64,000 nt of DNA from Actinoplanes octamycinicus (GTDB lineage: Bacteria; Actinomycetota; Actinomycetes; Mycobacteriales; Micromonosporaceae): the NCBI RefSeq assembly GCF_014205225.1, contig NZ_JACHNB010000001.1:6677501-6741500 (forward strand). Direction: 5' to 3'. Below, piece after piece: positions 44,056 through 53,044 of this stretch. The stretch's first letter is position 1. Each line of letters opens with the position of its first letter. The notes beneath the pieces were generated by a model. It saw only the letters and a list, made by a program, of their open reading frames with translations, was not told the DNA's origin and ran no database searches. The translations under genes and the position numbers were made by a program.

Positions 44056-44097
44056 GGCGGGGGTGGCCCGGACGAGCGCGCCCGGTCCACCCCCGCC
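44056..44097. terminator. Hairpin between convergent genes
   Basis: Perfect 11-bp arms GGCGGGGGTGG (44056-44066) and CCACCCCCGCC (44087-44097) lie five bases after the flavoprotein stop and nine before the glycosidase stop. Confidence 0.65.
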
Positions 44098-44105
44098 GTG
44101 GTTGC

Positions 44106-46097
44106 TCACGGCCGGTACAGGTCCGTGGTGAGCCGGCAGGCGTCCGGCGCGGCGGTCACGTTGGCGAACTGCTGCCAGCCATCGCCGATGTCCCGGCCGG
44201 AGATCGCCCACGCGTTGTCCCACTCCCGCTGCCGGTACTGCAGGAAGTCGCCGTCCTCCTGCAGGCCGAACATGGTGTTGCCGCCGGGGGAGACGACACC
44301 CCTGGTGAACTGCTGCCAGCCGGCGCCGAGCTGCTGCCGCTTGGTCACCCAGGTGCGGGTGTTGGTGTCGAACCGGTAGCGGTAGAACTTGCCGTCGGCG
44401 GCGGCCCGGGCGAAGAGCACCCCGGCGTCGGCGGCGATCAGCAGGTCGTACTGGCCCCAGTCGCCGTCGATGGTCTGGTTGATCGGCCAGGTCGAGGTGT
44501 TCTCGTCGAGCCGCGACCAGACCAGGTTCCCGGCGCTGTCGATCCGGTAGAAGTCGCCCTGCCGGTCGACGGTGATCTTGTCGCGCCAGGCAGCGTCCGC
44601 GTACATGGCGAACTGGGTGCCGAGCGACCCGGCCGGGTACTTCCAGCGGTCCGTCTCGCCGCGCCAGACGTACTGGTAGAGGCCGCCGCTGTTGATCCCG
44701 TAGACCCGGCCGCCGGGGCCGGCGAGCACCCGGCCGAACTGGTTCCAGCCGGCGCCGATGACCGAGGAGGACCAGGTCGTGGTGGTGGTGCTCGGCTGGG
44801 TCAGCTGGTAGAGGGTCAGGCTGCCGTCCGGCTTGGCGGCGAAGATGCTGGCCGGGCCGGTGCAGTCGGTGGAGCGGGCGGTCGAGGTCAGGCCCAGCCC
44901 GTTGGGTACCTTCCGGAGCGGGTTCTCGCCGGAGCTGCTGATGGCCGACAGCGTACTGGTGCCGGAGGCGCGGGTGACCATCGTGGTCGAGCCGCCGCCG
45001 TCGAGGCTGATCGCGTCATCGGCGCCCAGGCCGAGCATGATCTCGCGCATCTGTGCGAAGGTCGCCCCGGTCGACTCGTCGCCGTCCGCGGCGACCAGCC
45101 AGATCTTCCTGCCGTCGGCGGAGAACCCGAGGGCCGTGCGCGCCCGGGTCGTCGTGTTGGTGATCGGCTTGGGCGCCGGCGCCCCGTCCACCAGCAGGAT
45201 GTAGTCCGGGTGCGCGCCGAGGACCACCTGCGCGGCCGTCGGCGGCTGCTGCGGCACCTGCTCGTTGTTCTGCTCGACCGGCCGGTAGTTGACGGTGACC
45301 GCCGCGCCGACGGTGAGGTCGTTGAGCCGGTCGATCCCGGTGCCGGTCCCGACCAGCACGATCGAGCCGGGCTGGACCGCGCCACCGAGCGTGGCGTTCC
45401 GCTCGCTGCGCCTGGTCACCTTGCCCCCGCTGATCACGACCTCGAGCCACGAGGTGGCCTTCTCGACCGTGCGTGACCGGTTGGCGCTGCTCCAGAGGTC
45501 GTTGTAGATGCCGACGCCGTTGGGGATCAGGTACGGCGAGTTGAGCTGGTCGGCCGAGAACGCCGCGTGGCCCTCGGGGGTGACGCTCGCCTGCAGGTAG
45601 ATCTGGGCGAGTCGGGCCAGGGTCCCGGTGCCGTTCGAGACGAACGAGGCCACGTCGTTGTACCCGGCGCTCCTGGCGCGGGCGCCGCGCAGCTGCCCGT
45701 TCTTGATCGACGCGCCGTCGGGCGCGTTGGTGCTGATCGCCTCGTCGCGGGGATCCCAGAAGTCACCGTTGATCGCGGCCACCGACTTGGCGTTGGTCGC
45801 CATCACCTTCACGTCCTGTTTCTCACCGACCGACGGCGGCGACAGGTACTGCACCTGCAACGTCGGGGTGCTCAGGTCGGCCTCCACGACGTGTACCGGA
45901 CGGGCCGAACCCGAGCCGGTCACCGTGCTCTGCCGCAGGCCCGGCGCGAGCGTGGTGGTGCCGGTGACGCCGATCGCGGTGACCGCGGCCGCTGCCGGGG
46001 TCGGCGCGGCGGCGCCGGAGGCGAGCAACACCGGCAGCATCACGACGGCGGTGCGGCGCCATCGCGATGCGGCCAGCAAGGGGTGTGACAGTGCCAT
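44106..46097 (-). CDS. Secreted phosphodiester glycosidase (NAGPA-type) with lectin-like propeller
   Basis: A 663-residue secreted protein; ATG 46097 has AAAGGA upstream. The signal peptide (1-38) ends in 'ASGAAAPTPAAAA'. Residues 60-420 are a phosphodiester glycosidase (DUF2233/NAGPA) domain with 'VAAINGDFWD' and the signature 'SLDGGGSTTMV'. The last 240 residues form repeats with 'GAGWNQF', 'GAGWQQF' and 'GDGWQQF' at ~45-residue steps, like tachylectin-2 five-bladed propellers that bind GlcNAc. It likely cleaves a sugar-phosphodiester, perhaps cell-wall or exopolysaccharide linked. Target inferred. Confidence 0.87.
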   Translation of the reverse strand: MALSHPLLAASRWRRTAVVMLPVLLASGAAAPTPAAAAVTAIGVTGTTTLAPGLRQSTVTGSGSARPVHVVEADLSTPTLQVQYLSPPSVGEKQDVKVMATNAKSVAAINGDFWDPRDEAISTNAPDGASIKNGQLRGARARSAGYNDVASFVSNGTGTLARLAQIYLQASVTPEGHAAFSADQLNSPYLIPNGVGIYNDLWSSANRSRTVEKATSWLEVVISGGKVTRRSERNATLGGAVQPGSIVLVGTGTGIDRLNDLTVGAAVTVNYRPVEQNNEQVPQQPPTAAQVVLGAHPDYILLVDGAPAPKPITNTTTRARTALGFSADGRKIWLVAADGDESTGATFAQMREIMLGLGADDAISLDGGGSTTMVTRASGTSTLSAISSSGENPLRKVPNGLGLTSTARSTDCTGPASIFAAKPDGSLTLYQLTQPSTTTTTWSSSVIGAGWNQFGRVLAGPGGRVYGINSGGLYQYVWRGETDRWKYPAGSLGTQFAMYADAAWRDKITVDRQGDFYRIDSAGNLVWSRLDENTSTWPINQTIDGDWGQYDLLIAADAGVLFARAAADGKFYRYRFDTNTRTWVTKRQQLGAGWQQFTRGVVSPGGNTMFGLQEDGDFLQYRQREWDNAWAISGRDIGDGWQQFANVTAAPDACRLTTDLYRP

Positions 46098-46309
46098 GAA
46101 GATCCTTTCCCCGTACCCCACCCGAAAGACTGATCCACAGTGTTGCCGCGCCGGGAGGGGCGATACAGACAGCGGCGGAATTCGATCTTAGGAGAGGCGG
46201 TCGAGGGATCGGCCGGAGGCGCGGGCAGGTAGGTTCCGGGGCGGCTGCGTGGTGCGCGGCCGCGACGCGGGGCGGCACCCGACCCGCTCGTGCTGACCAG
46301 GGAGGACCT

Positions 46310-47080
46310 GTGCCGGAACAGCCGACGCTGGAGGAACTGATCACCACGTGCCGGGCGGTGTCCGGCTGGTCCTGGCGGGCTGCCGACCTGCCGGCGCTCG
46401 CCGCCCGGCTCGGCTGGCAGCTGCGGTGCGCCGGGCTCGACTACGCGTCCGCCGACGCGCCGTGGCCGGGCGGGGAGCAGGCGATCAGCGTCCTCTACCA
46501 CCGGCACGCCGTCGACCGGGTCTCGTTCGCCCTCACCCTCCCGATCGACAGCATCAGCGCCGACCTGGCCGCGGCCGGCGCCCTGCTCGGCGAGCCGGCC
46601 TGGGAGTCCGGCGGAATCCGCGGCTGGCCGCAGTTCACCATCCGGCCCCGGCCGCCGCAGACGGTCCTGGACTGGAGTCCGGCCGAGGCGTACGAGGGTG
46701 ACCCGGCCACGCTGGCCGAGACGTGGGAGCGGCTGCACGTGGTGCTGGCCGACATCGACAGCGAGGGCGAGGAGAGCGACACGCTGATCCTGTCCCACGG
46801 GCCGTACTACGTGCAGGTGCAGTACACCGCTGACCAGAAATTCGTCGAGGCGGTCGCCGACTGCTACCTGCCCGGTCAGCACCGGTACACCGGCGCCCAG
46901 CTGGCGCTGCTGCACCAGCTCGGCTGGCAGCCACACGACTCGGCGAACTGGTCGGGCAGCGGCCTCCACGGCGAGCTTGCCGCGGTGTTCGTCCGCACGC
47001 TGCGCGACGTGTTCGGCGCCGGGTCGGCCAGCGAGGTGACCGCGCGCCGTTTCGACGTCGAGGGCCGCCGGGAGTACTGA
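46310..47080 (+). CDS. Hypothetical protein (DUF6301-like N-terminal part)
   Basis: The 256-residue protein seems to have two parts: an alpha/beta N-terminal half opening 'GWSWRAADLPALAARLGW', and a C-terminal 70 residues that restart 'FVEAVADCYLPG'. The first part recalls DUF6301-type actinobacterial proteins. Start ATG-equivalent at 46310 follows GGGAGGAC. The YbaB-like gene follows 130 bp downstream. No function can be assigned. Confidence 0.6.
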   Translation: MPEQPTLEELITTCRAVSGWSWRAADLPALAARLGWQLRCAGLDYASADAPWPGGEQAISVLYHRHAVDRVSFALTLPIDSISADLAAAGALLGEPAWESGGIRGWPQFTIRPRPPQTVLDWSPAEAYEGDPATLAETWERLHVVLADIDSEGEESDTLILSHGPYYVQVQYTADQKFVEAVADCYLPGQHRYTGAQLALLHQLGWQPHDSANWSGSGLHGELAAVFVRTLRDVFGAGSASEVTARRFDVEGRREY

Positions 47081-47210
47081 ACGCCGCGCGCCCGGCGCCG
47101 GTTCATCGGCGGCGGTCAAATTGGCGCCGGTCGCATGCTGTCGGCTCGCTGTCAGCCGGGTCCGCCCCGCAGGCGTTTCCGTAGGGGTGAACCGAGAGGA
47201 CGGCGAACCC

Positions 47211-47762
47211 ATGCGCGAGAACGTCACGAAGCTGCCGCGGATCCGGGTCGACGACGTGGTCGCGGCCCTCGGACCGGACCTGCGACCCGGGGCCGACCAG
47301 GTCGGGGTGGACGACGCCGGGCTGGTCCGGGTCCGGGTGACGGCCGGGGGCGGGGTGTCCGCGGTCGAGATCGCCGGCCGGTTCGCCGGGGTGGACGCGC
47401 TGGCCGCGGCGATCCTCGGGGCGTACCGGCAGGCGCTGCTGAAGCGGATGGCGGCCCGGCTGGTCGGCGGCGCCGGTCCGGACCCGGCGCCGCCCCGCGA
47501 CGACGCGCCGGGGCTGACCGACGAGCGGTGGCTGGACTGGGTCCGCGACGCCCTGGACCGGGCCGACCGGCAGCTGACCGCGATGGGCCGCGCCCGCCCG
47601 GCCGCCGAGGAGATCACCGGTCCGGACCGCTTCGTCCGCGTCCGCGTCGCCGGCGGCGTGGTCACCGACGTCTTCATCGACGCCCCACGCGCCGCCGAAC
47701 GCTCCCCGGACGCGGTGGCCGCGGACGCCCGCTCCGCTCTCGACCAGGCCGCCCACACCTGA
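47211..47762 (+). CDS. YbaB/EbfC-like protein with two repeated domains
   Basis: The 183-residue protein has two halves that share a YbaB-like pattern: 'VRVRVTAGGGVSAVEIAGRF' followed by a helix, and 'RVRVAGGVVTDVFIDAPRA' followed by a helix 'DAVAADARSALDQA'. YbaB proteins bind DNA as nucleoid proteins; divergent actinobacterial ones have unclear roles. ATG 47211 is chosen; a GTG at 47187 is possible. Confidence 0.65.
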   Translation: MRENVTKLPRIRVDDVVAALGPDLRPGADQVGVDDAGLVRVRVTAGGGVSAVEIAGRFAGVDALAAAILGAYRQALLKRMAARLVGGAGPDPAPPRDDAPGLTDERWLDWVRDALDRADRQLTAMGRARPAAEEITGPDRFVRVRVAGGVVTDVFIDAPRAAERSPDAVAADARSALDQAAHT

Positions 47763-47784
47763 GCCGGCCACGATCGCACCCCGC

Positions 47785-47811
47785 CGAAGCAGTCGAAGCA
47801 CTCGAAGCAGT
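47785..47811. repeat. CGAAGCAGT nonamer repeated three times
   Basis: Three 9-bp copies (CGAAGCAGT, CGAAGCACT, CGAAGCAGT) and a partial fourth in the 149-bp gap before the hemoglobin gene. Confidence 0.85.
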
Positions 47812-47911
47812 GGAAGCGGCGTCGTCGTTGCCGGTGGGCGGGATGCGGGGCAGCGCCCCGGGCAGCGCCCATTCTACTCTCGGCCGTGAGTCACCGAGGA
47901 GGTCGAGACGG

Positions 47912-48349
47912 ATGACCACTCTGTACGAGTTCGCCGGCGGCGACGAAGCCCTGCACCGCCTGGAAGAGTTGTTCTACGACAAGGTGCTGGCCGACCCGGT
48001 GCTGCGCCGCGTCTTCCCGATCCGCCAGCCCACCCACGTCCGTCATCTCACCTGGTTCACCGCGGAGTCGTTCGGCGGCCCGGACCGGTTCACCACCGGC
48101 CCGGGCTTCCAGTACCTGATCGACGTCCACCGGAACCTGAAGATCACCGATGCGGAGCGGGACCGGTTCGTCGCGCTCTACCTGGAGGCGGTCGACGAGG
48201 CCGGGCTCCCCGACGACCCGGCTTTCCGGGCGGCGATCCGCGAGCACGTCGAGTTCGGTGTGCGGGTGGCCCAGCAGAACTCGCACGCCGAAACCGACGA
48301 GGGGCTGCACCCGATCCGCGCGGTGCCGGCCTGGACCTGGCCGGGCTAG
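47912..48349 (+). CDS. Group II truncated hemoglobin
   Basis: The 145-residue protein matches the 2-on-2 globin family: 'FYDKVLADPVLRRVFP', the distal region 'HVRHLTWFTAESFGGP', and the proximal His segment 'IDVHRNLKITDAERDRF'. Such proteins bind O2, NO or peroxide species and protect against nitrosative or oxidative stress. ATG 47912 has GAGGAGG upstream. It overlaps the convergent epimerase gene by four bases. Confidence 0.9.
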   Translation: MTTLYEFAGGDEALHRLEELFYDKVLADPVLRRVFPIRQPTHVRHLTWFTAESFGGPDRFTTGPGFQYLIDVHRNLKITDAERDRFVALYLEAVDEAGLPDDPAFRAAIREHVEFGVRVAQQNSHAETDEGLHPIRAVPAWTWPG

Positions 48350-49299
48350 ACCGCCAGCAGTTTGGCCTCCACCTCCGGGTCGAGGCCGACCGCCGGCCGG
48401 TCCGTACGCTTCGGGGCCTCGCCGGGCAGCGACCGCAACCACGCCCAGGTGTCCTCGACGGTCTCCCGGACCGGGCGGCACCGCAGCCCGGCCGCCAAGG
48501 CCTTGCGCACGTCGCCCTGGTGCATGAAGTCGTGGCCCTCGCCCGGCGGCAGCCAAATCGGCAGGTCGGTCCACGGCTGCACGCCGGCCGCCAGGATCGG
48601 CTCCGGGTCGGTCCAGCGCAGCTCGGCCCGCCCGCCGGTCACCTCCGCGGCCGTCTCCAGCAGCTCGCCCATGGTGGTGTGCCCGGACGGGCTGACCAGG
48701 TTGACCGGGCCCTCCGTGCCGATGTTGGCGAGGATGAACAGGGCCAGGTCGCGCACGTCGATGTACTGCAGCGGCAGGTCCCGCGGGCCGGGCGCCAGGG
48801 TGGGACCGCCGCGGTGCAGCCGGGTGAGCCACCAGGGCAGCCGGCCGACGTCCTCGTGCGGGCCGAGGATCAGGCCGGCCCGGGCGAGCAGCACCGGGCC
48901 GCCGAACGCCGCGGTCTCCCGCTCGGCGCGCAGTTTGTCGCCGGCGTAGCCCGGATCGTCCAGCGGGGCCAGGGGCGCGTCCTCGGTCATCCGCGCGGTC
49001 CCCGGCCAGAGATAGACCGAGCGGCTGCTGACGTACGTCAGATGTCCGGCACGGCCCGCGAGCGCGGTCGCGGCCGTGCCCACCGCGGACGCCTCCGCGG
49101 ACCAGGTGTCGATCACCGCGTCCCAGGTGCCGGGCCCGAAGTCGGGCGTGCCGAGCCGGTCGCCGACCAGCGTGGTCACGCCGGGCACCGGATCGCGCTG
49201 TCCGCGATTGAACACCGTCACCCGGTGCCCGGCCGCGACCGCTTCCGCCGCGAGCACGCGACCGACGAAACCACTGCCGCCCAGGATGAGAATCCGCAT
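48346..49299 (-). CDS. NAD-dependent epimerase/dehydratase (atypical extended SDR)
   Basis: The 317-residue protein has the Rossmann motif GGSGFVG (7-13), 'VTVFNRGQRD' for NADP specificity, 'LTYVSSRSVY', and a YxxxK equivalent 'YAGDKLRAE'. It resembles reductases related to isoflavone-reductase or chloroplast-CSP41-like NAD epimerases often annotated only as 'reductase'. Substrate unknown. Confidence 0.85.
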   Translation of the reverse strand: MRILILGGSGFVGRVLAAEAVAAGHRVTVFNRGQRDPVPGVTTLVGDRLGTPDFGPGTWDAVIDTWSAEASAVGTAATALAGRAGHLTYVSSRSVYLWPGTARMTEDAPLAPLDDPGYAGDKLRAERETAAFGGPVLLARAGLILGPHEDVGRLPWWLTRLHRGGPTLAPGPRDLPLQYIDVRDLALFILANIGTEGPVNLVSPSGHTTMGELLETAAEVTGGRAELRWTDPEPILAAGVQPWTDLPIWLPPGEGHDFMHQGDVRKALAAGLRCRPVRETVEDTWAWLRSLPGEAPKRTDRPAVGLDPEVEAKLLAV

Positions 49300-49357
49300 G
49301 CGGCCGAGCCTGCCGGATGGACCGGCCCGGCCCCAAACGGATCTGCTGACGGCAGAG

Positions 49358-49831
49358 TCAGTCGCCGAGGAAGGTCTCCACGGCCTCGACCACCAGCGCG
49401 TGGTCCTCGGCCTGCGGGAGGCCGGAAACGGTCACCACGCCGACCACCCCGGCGCCGGGCACCCGGATCGGGAACGCGCCGCCGTGCGCGGCGTACCGGA
49501 TCGGCTCGACGCCCATCGCCTCGTTCAGCTCGCGGCCCTTGGCGGCCAGCTCACGGCCGATCCGGTAGGACGACGCGGCGAACCGGTACACCACCCGGAC
49601 CTTGCGCTCGATCCAGGTGTCGTTGTCGGCGGTGGACCCGGGCAACCCGGCGTGGAACAGCTGCTGCTGGCCGCGGCGGATGTCCACCGCGACCGGCAAC
49701 CGGCGCTCGGTGGCCAGGTTGACCAGCAGGCAGCCCAGCGCCCAGGCGTCGGCCTCCTCGAAGCGGGGGAAGACCAGGCGTTTCTCCTGCTCCTCCAGAT
49801 CGGCGATCAGGTGCTGCAACTCGTCGCTCAT
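49358..49831 (-). CDS. UPF0303/HbpS-like heme-degrading-domain protein
   Basis: The 157-residue protein has 'AVDIRRGQQQLFHAGLPG', 'WIERKVRVVYRFAASSYRIG' and 'FPIRVPGAGVVGVVTVSGL', the pattern of the GlcG/HbpS fold in its UPF0303 branch. HbpS binds and degrades heme; direct evidence for this branch is thin. It ends a leftward operon and its start overlaps the TSUP permease stop by one base (TGATG). Confidence 0.82.
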   Translation of the reverse strand: MSDELQHLIADLEEQEKRLVFPRFEEADAWALGCLLVNLATERRLPVAVDIRRGQQQLFHAGLPGSTADNDTWIERKVRVVYRFAASSYRIGRELAAKGRELNEAMGVEPIRYAAHGGAFPIRVPGAGVVGVVTVSGLPQAEDHALVVEAVETFLGD

Positions 49832-50592
49832 CACTGCATTCTCATCTGGTCGACACCGAGCTTGACGATCAGGGCCAGCACCACGACCAGCAGCACGATC
49901 CGGACGAAGCCGGAACCCTTGCGCAGCGCCATCCGGGCGCCCAGGACCGCGCCGGCGATGTTGCAGACCGCCATCCCGGCGCCGAGCCACCAGTGCACGT
50001 GCCCAGTCGCCGCGAAGACGATCAGCGCGCCCAGGTTGGTGCCGGTGTTGACCAGTTTCGCCATCGCCGAGCCGTGCACGAAGTCGGCGCCGACGATCGT
50101 GGTGAACGCCAGGACCAGGAACGTGCCGGTGCCCGGCCCGATCAGCCCGTCGTAGGCGGCGATCAGCCCGCCGGCCACCGCGACCGCCACGCCGCGGCGC
50201 AGCGGGGTGCGTTTCTCCATGTGCTCGGCCAGGCCCATGGCCGGGCGCACGGTCACGAAGACCGCCACGGCGATCAGCACGACCAGCACGATCGGCCGAT
50301 AGACGGTCGGCGAGACGTGCCCGGCCAGCAGCGCGCCGCAGCCGGCGCAGACCAGGGCCAGGGCCGCGGACGGCCCGGCCACCCCCCAGTCGATTTTGGT
50401 ACGCCGGGCGTAGGTGATCGCCGCGGTGCTGGTCCCGCAGATCGCGGCGAGCTTGTTGGTGCCCAGCGCGGTGGGCAGCGGCAGTTGCGGGGCGGCGACC
50501 AGCAGCGCCGGCAGCAGCAGCAACCCGCCACCGCCGACGACCGCGTCGACCCATCCGGCCGCGGCGGCCGCCACCAGGAGCGTGACGATCAC
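49831..50592 (-). CDS. TSUP (TauE/SafE) family permease
   Basis: The 253-residue protein has about eight membrane segments and the two family signatures: 'GWVDAVVGGGGLLLLP' and 'ALGTNKLAAICGTSTAA' in the first half and 'GLIGPGTGTFL' with 'AKLVNTGTNLGAL' in the second. TSUP proteins export sulfite, sulfoacetate or other sulfur/organic anions. GTG start 50592 overlaps the 30-codon gene upstream by four bases. Confidence 0.9.
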   Translation of the reverse strand: MIVTLLVAAAAAGWVDAVVGGGGLLLLPALLVAAPQLPLPTALGTNKLAAICGTSTAAITYARRTKIDWGVAGPSAALALVCAGCGALLAGHVSPTVYRPIVLVVLIAVAVFVTVRPAMGLAEHMEKRTPLRRGVAVAVAGGLIAAYDGLIGPGTGTFLVLAFTTIVGADFVHGSAMAKLVNTGTNLGALIVFAATGHVHWWLGAGMAVCNIAGAVLGARMALRKGSGFVRIVLLVVVLALIVKLGVDQMRMQ

Positions 50593-50681
50593 TTACGGCC
50601 GCGCACCTTCTGCAGCCAGAGACCGAAGCTGGCGCCCACGATGAAGATCAGCATCGTGCAGCAGAGGGCCTTGGTGAACAT
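50589..50681 (-). CDS. 30-residue membrane miniprotein coupled to the TSUP permease
   Basis: A short frame starting ATG at 50681 after a strong GAGGAGAG. It encodes a Cys-containing hydrophobic helix (MFTKALCCTM, LIFIVGASFGLWL) and a basic tail (QKVRGRK), so an N-out or N-in single-span peptide with positive C-end. Its TGA overlaps the permease GTG (GTGA). The ribosome site and overlap argue that it is translated; a role as a small permease subunit is inferred. Confidence 0.65.
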   Translation of the reverse strand: MFTKALCCTMLIFIVGASFGLWLQKVRGRK

Positions 50682-50696
50682 CGGCTCTCCTCGTGG

Positions 50697-51326
50697 TCAG
50701 GGGTGTTCCTCCCGCTGGAGGTTACACAGCCCGCTGACCACGTCGTCCCCGGCGGCCAGCAACCGGTCCAGCTCGGCGGCGTCGCGCAGGCTCAGGTAGA
50801 CGAAACTGGCCTGCCCGTCGACGATGTCCAGGGCCGGGCGGCGCACCTGGTCCAGCCGGGCCAGCAGCTCGCCGGTGACCAGCGGCGCCAGGCTGCCGGA
50901 CAGCTCGGAGCCGGCGCCACCGGGCCGCGGGTCGACGTGCAGGTCTCCGGTCAGCTCGGGCGCCTCGATGGTGACCACCAGGGAGAACGCGTTGGTGCCG
51001 TGATCGTTGCCGAGCCGCGACTTGAAACCCGAGTCGACCAGCGCGACCAGCACCGCCGCGCTCGCCTGCCGCTGCCGGAACCGGCCGTGCGCGGCGCCGC
51101 GCTGGCGCAGGCCGGGCAGCGCCGCCATCCGGCCCACCGGGACCGTCGGGTTTCCCGGCGGGTCCCAGGTCCAGCGCCGTGCCTGCGCCTGCTCGCGCAG
51201 CTGGCGCACCCCCTGCCCGGAGGTGCGCAACTTGCCGATCTCCTTGCCGGCCATACCGAAGGCCATCACGCCTCGCACGATGATGGCGCCCAGCCCCACC
51301 GCCGCACCGATCACAGCCCAATCCAT
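50697..51326 (-). CDS. Hypothetical protein with N-terminal membrane anchor
   Basis: The 209-residue protein has one hydrophobic helix at residues 3-22 ('VIGAAVGLGAIIVRGVMAF') and a soluble alpha/beta domain. Family not recognised. ATG 51326 has GGAGGGAG upstream. It is the first gene of the leftward operon with the miniprotein, TSUP permease and heme-degrading-like protein, 15 bp from the miniprotein. Confidence 0.7.
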   Translation of the reverse strand: MDWAVIGAAVGLGAIIVRGVMAFGMAGKEIGKLRTSGQGVRQLREQAQARRWTWDPPGNPTVPVGRMAALPGLRQRGAAHGRFRQRQASAAVLVALVDSGFKSRLGNDHGTNAFSLVVTIEAPELTGDLHVDPRPGGAGSELSGSLAPLVTGELLARLDQVRRPALDIVDGQASFVYLSLRDAAELDRLLAAGDDVVSGLCNLQREEHP

Positions 51327-51406
51327 GCCGCGCTCCCTCCGGTCGTGCATTGATCTGTACCGGATGCGGTCAACCCGGACTCATCGCCGCCGGTTAGGGT
51401 CGGCGG

Positions 51407-52177
51407 GTGCGCCTGGCCACCTTCAACCTGCTGCACGGCAGGTCGCTGTCCGACGGCGCGGTCCACGCCGACCGGGTCCGCGCCGCCGTCGCCGACCTCG
51501 ACGCCGACGTGCTCGGCCTGCAGGAGGTGGACCGGGCGCAGCCGCGGTCCGGCCTGCTCGACCTGACCGCGCTGGCCGCTGACGCGCTCGGCGCGCCGGT
51601 GCACCGGTTCGCCGCCGCGGTGGTCGGCACGCCCGGGCAGACCTGGCAGCCCTGGCACGCCGAGGCCGACGCCGCCCACCCGCAGTACGGGATCGCCCTG
51701 GTCAGCCGGTTCCCGGTGCAGCGCTGGCAGATCACCGAGCTGCCCGCCGCGCCGATCCGCTCCCCGGTGCTGACCGGCGAGGGGCTGCTGCTGCTCAAGG
51801 ACGAGCCGCGGGTGCTGCTCGCCGCGGTGCTGGAGACCCCGCACGGGATCGTCAGCGTCGGCACCACCCACCTGTCGTTCGTCCCGGGCTGGAACGTGCG
51901 GCAGCTGCGCCACGCGGTCCGCGCGATGCGGGCGCTGCCGGCGCCGCGGGTGCTGCTCGGCGACCTCAACATGCCGGTCGGCCCGGTCCGGGCGTTCAGC
52001 GGGTGGCGGCCCCTGGCCCGGGCGGCGACGTTCCCCAGCGGCACGCCGCGCACCCAGCTCGACCACGTGCTGGTGGATCCGCGTGGCGCGACGGCGCTGG
52101 GCCGGGTCGTGCAGGTGCGCACCCCGCATCCGCCGGTCTCCGATCACCGGCCGCTGGTGGTCCGGATCGACCGCTGA
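51407..52177 (+). CDS. Endonuclease/exonuclease/phosphatase family hydrolase
   Basis: The 256-residue protein has all core EEP motifs: 'ATFNLLHG' (Asn), 'VLGLQEVDR' (Glu40), 'GTTHLSF' (His), 'LLGDLNMP' (Asp/Asn) and 'VSDHRPLVV' (Asp-His). It is a metal-dependent phosphodiesterase or phosphatase on nucleic acids, nucleotides or phospholipids. No signal peptide. GTG 51407 sits six bases after TAGGGT, suggesting a leaderless transcript. Confidence 0.87.
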   Translation: MRLATFNLLHGRSLSDGAVHADRVRAAVADLDADVLGLQEVDRAQPRSGLLDLTALAADALGAPVHRFAAAVVGTPGQTWQPWHAEADAAHPQYGIALVSRFPVQRWQITELPAAPIRSPVLTGEGLLLLKDEPRVLLAAVLETPHGIVSVGTTHLSFVPGWNVRQLRHAVRAMRALPAPRVLLGDLNMPVGPVRAFSGWRPLARAATFPSGTPRTQLDHVLVDPRGATALGRVVQVRTPHPPVSDHRPLVVRIDR

Positions 52178-52219
52178 ATCCGGTTCGCATTCAAGATCCG
52201 TCACGGTACGGTCCGCGCC

Positions 52220-53044
52220 ATGCGCCTGCGTCTGCGGCACCTCACCGCCTCCGGACACGTCGGGCTCTGGGGCTGCGCGCTGATGACCGTCGCGTCGCTC
52301 GTGGCCTTCCTGGGGGATCCGCGGACGGCGGCGTGCGGCCTGCTGTTCTTCGGCTCCGGCTGCGCCTTCATGGTCTCCGTCTGGCGTCGCGAGGCGATCA
52401 CCGAGGCGACCGCCGGGACCACCGGGCTGGTGCTCCACCTCGCCCGGCACGACCTGCCCGGATATCGGCGCATGGTGGCCGCGCTGACCCCGCTGCGCGG
52501 CTCCCGGGCCGCCGCCGCGCTCGCCACGCTGGCCGCCTGCGACCGGGCGCTGGACGGGTTGTTCCTTCACGCCCGCCGCCGCGAGCTCGACGGGCTGCCT
52601 TCGGCCGGCGGCACGCCGCCCGCGCCCGGTGGCACGCCGCTGGGCTGGGCGCTGGCCAGCCTGCATCCGGACGGGCACGTGCGTGCGGCGGCGGTGGCCG
52701 CGATGTGCCGCCGGCCGCGGGTCGAGTTCGCGCCGTTCCTGGTCGAGCGGGCCGTGGATCACGTCGGCGCGGTGCGGGCGGCCGCGCTGGCCGGGCTGCG
52801 CACGATGCTGGCCGACGAGGCGGCGTGGCGGCCGGTCGCCGGGTCGTATCGGCGGGTGGCCGGGCGGCGGCATGCCGCGGCGCTGGCCGGGCTGCTCGGC
52901 GCGGCGGGTGGAGGACCCGCCCTCGAGCCGGTCTGTTGCCGGCTCCAGGGCGTGTACTGCGGCATTCCCTTCGGGCCGTCCTGCGACTTCGTGGACCAGC
53001 AGCGACTGCGGCGCGACGCTCCGGGCGTGTCACGAGCGGGCTGA
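52220..53044 (+). CDS. Membrane-anchored HEAT-like helical protein, C-terminus inside a repeat array
   Basis: The 274-residue protein has two hydrophobic segments (about 15-55) and then Ala/Leu/Arg-rich helical pairs resembling HEAT repeats ('PDGHVRAAAVAAMCRRP', 'HVGAVRAAALAGLRTML'). A Cys-rich stretch (CCRLQGVYCGIPFGPSC) precedes the last 12 residues, which are encoded by the first unit of a 46-bp tandem array; the stop codon is repeated in each unit. ATG 52220 is seven bases after TACGGT, suggesting leaderless expression. Function unknown. Confidence 0.65.
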   Translation: MRLRLRHLTASGHVGLWGCALMTVASLVAFLGDPRTAACGLLFFGSGCAFMVSVWRREAITEATAGTTGLVLHLARHDLPGYRRMVAALTPLRGSRAAAALATLAACDRALDGLFLHARRRELDGLPSAGGTPPAPGGTPLGWALASLHPDGHVRAAAVAAMCRRPRVEFAPFLVERAVDHVGAVRAAALAGLRTMLADEAAWRPVAGSYRRVAGRRHAAALAGLLGAAGGGPALEPVCCRLQGVYCGIPFGPSCDFVDQQRLRRDAPGVSRAG

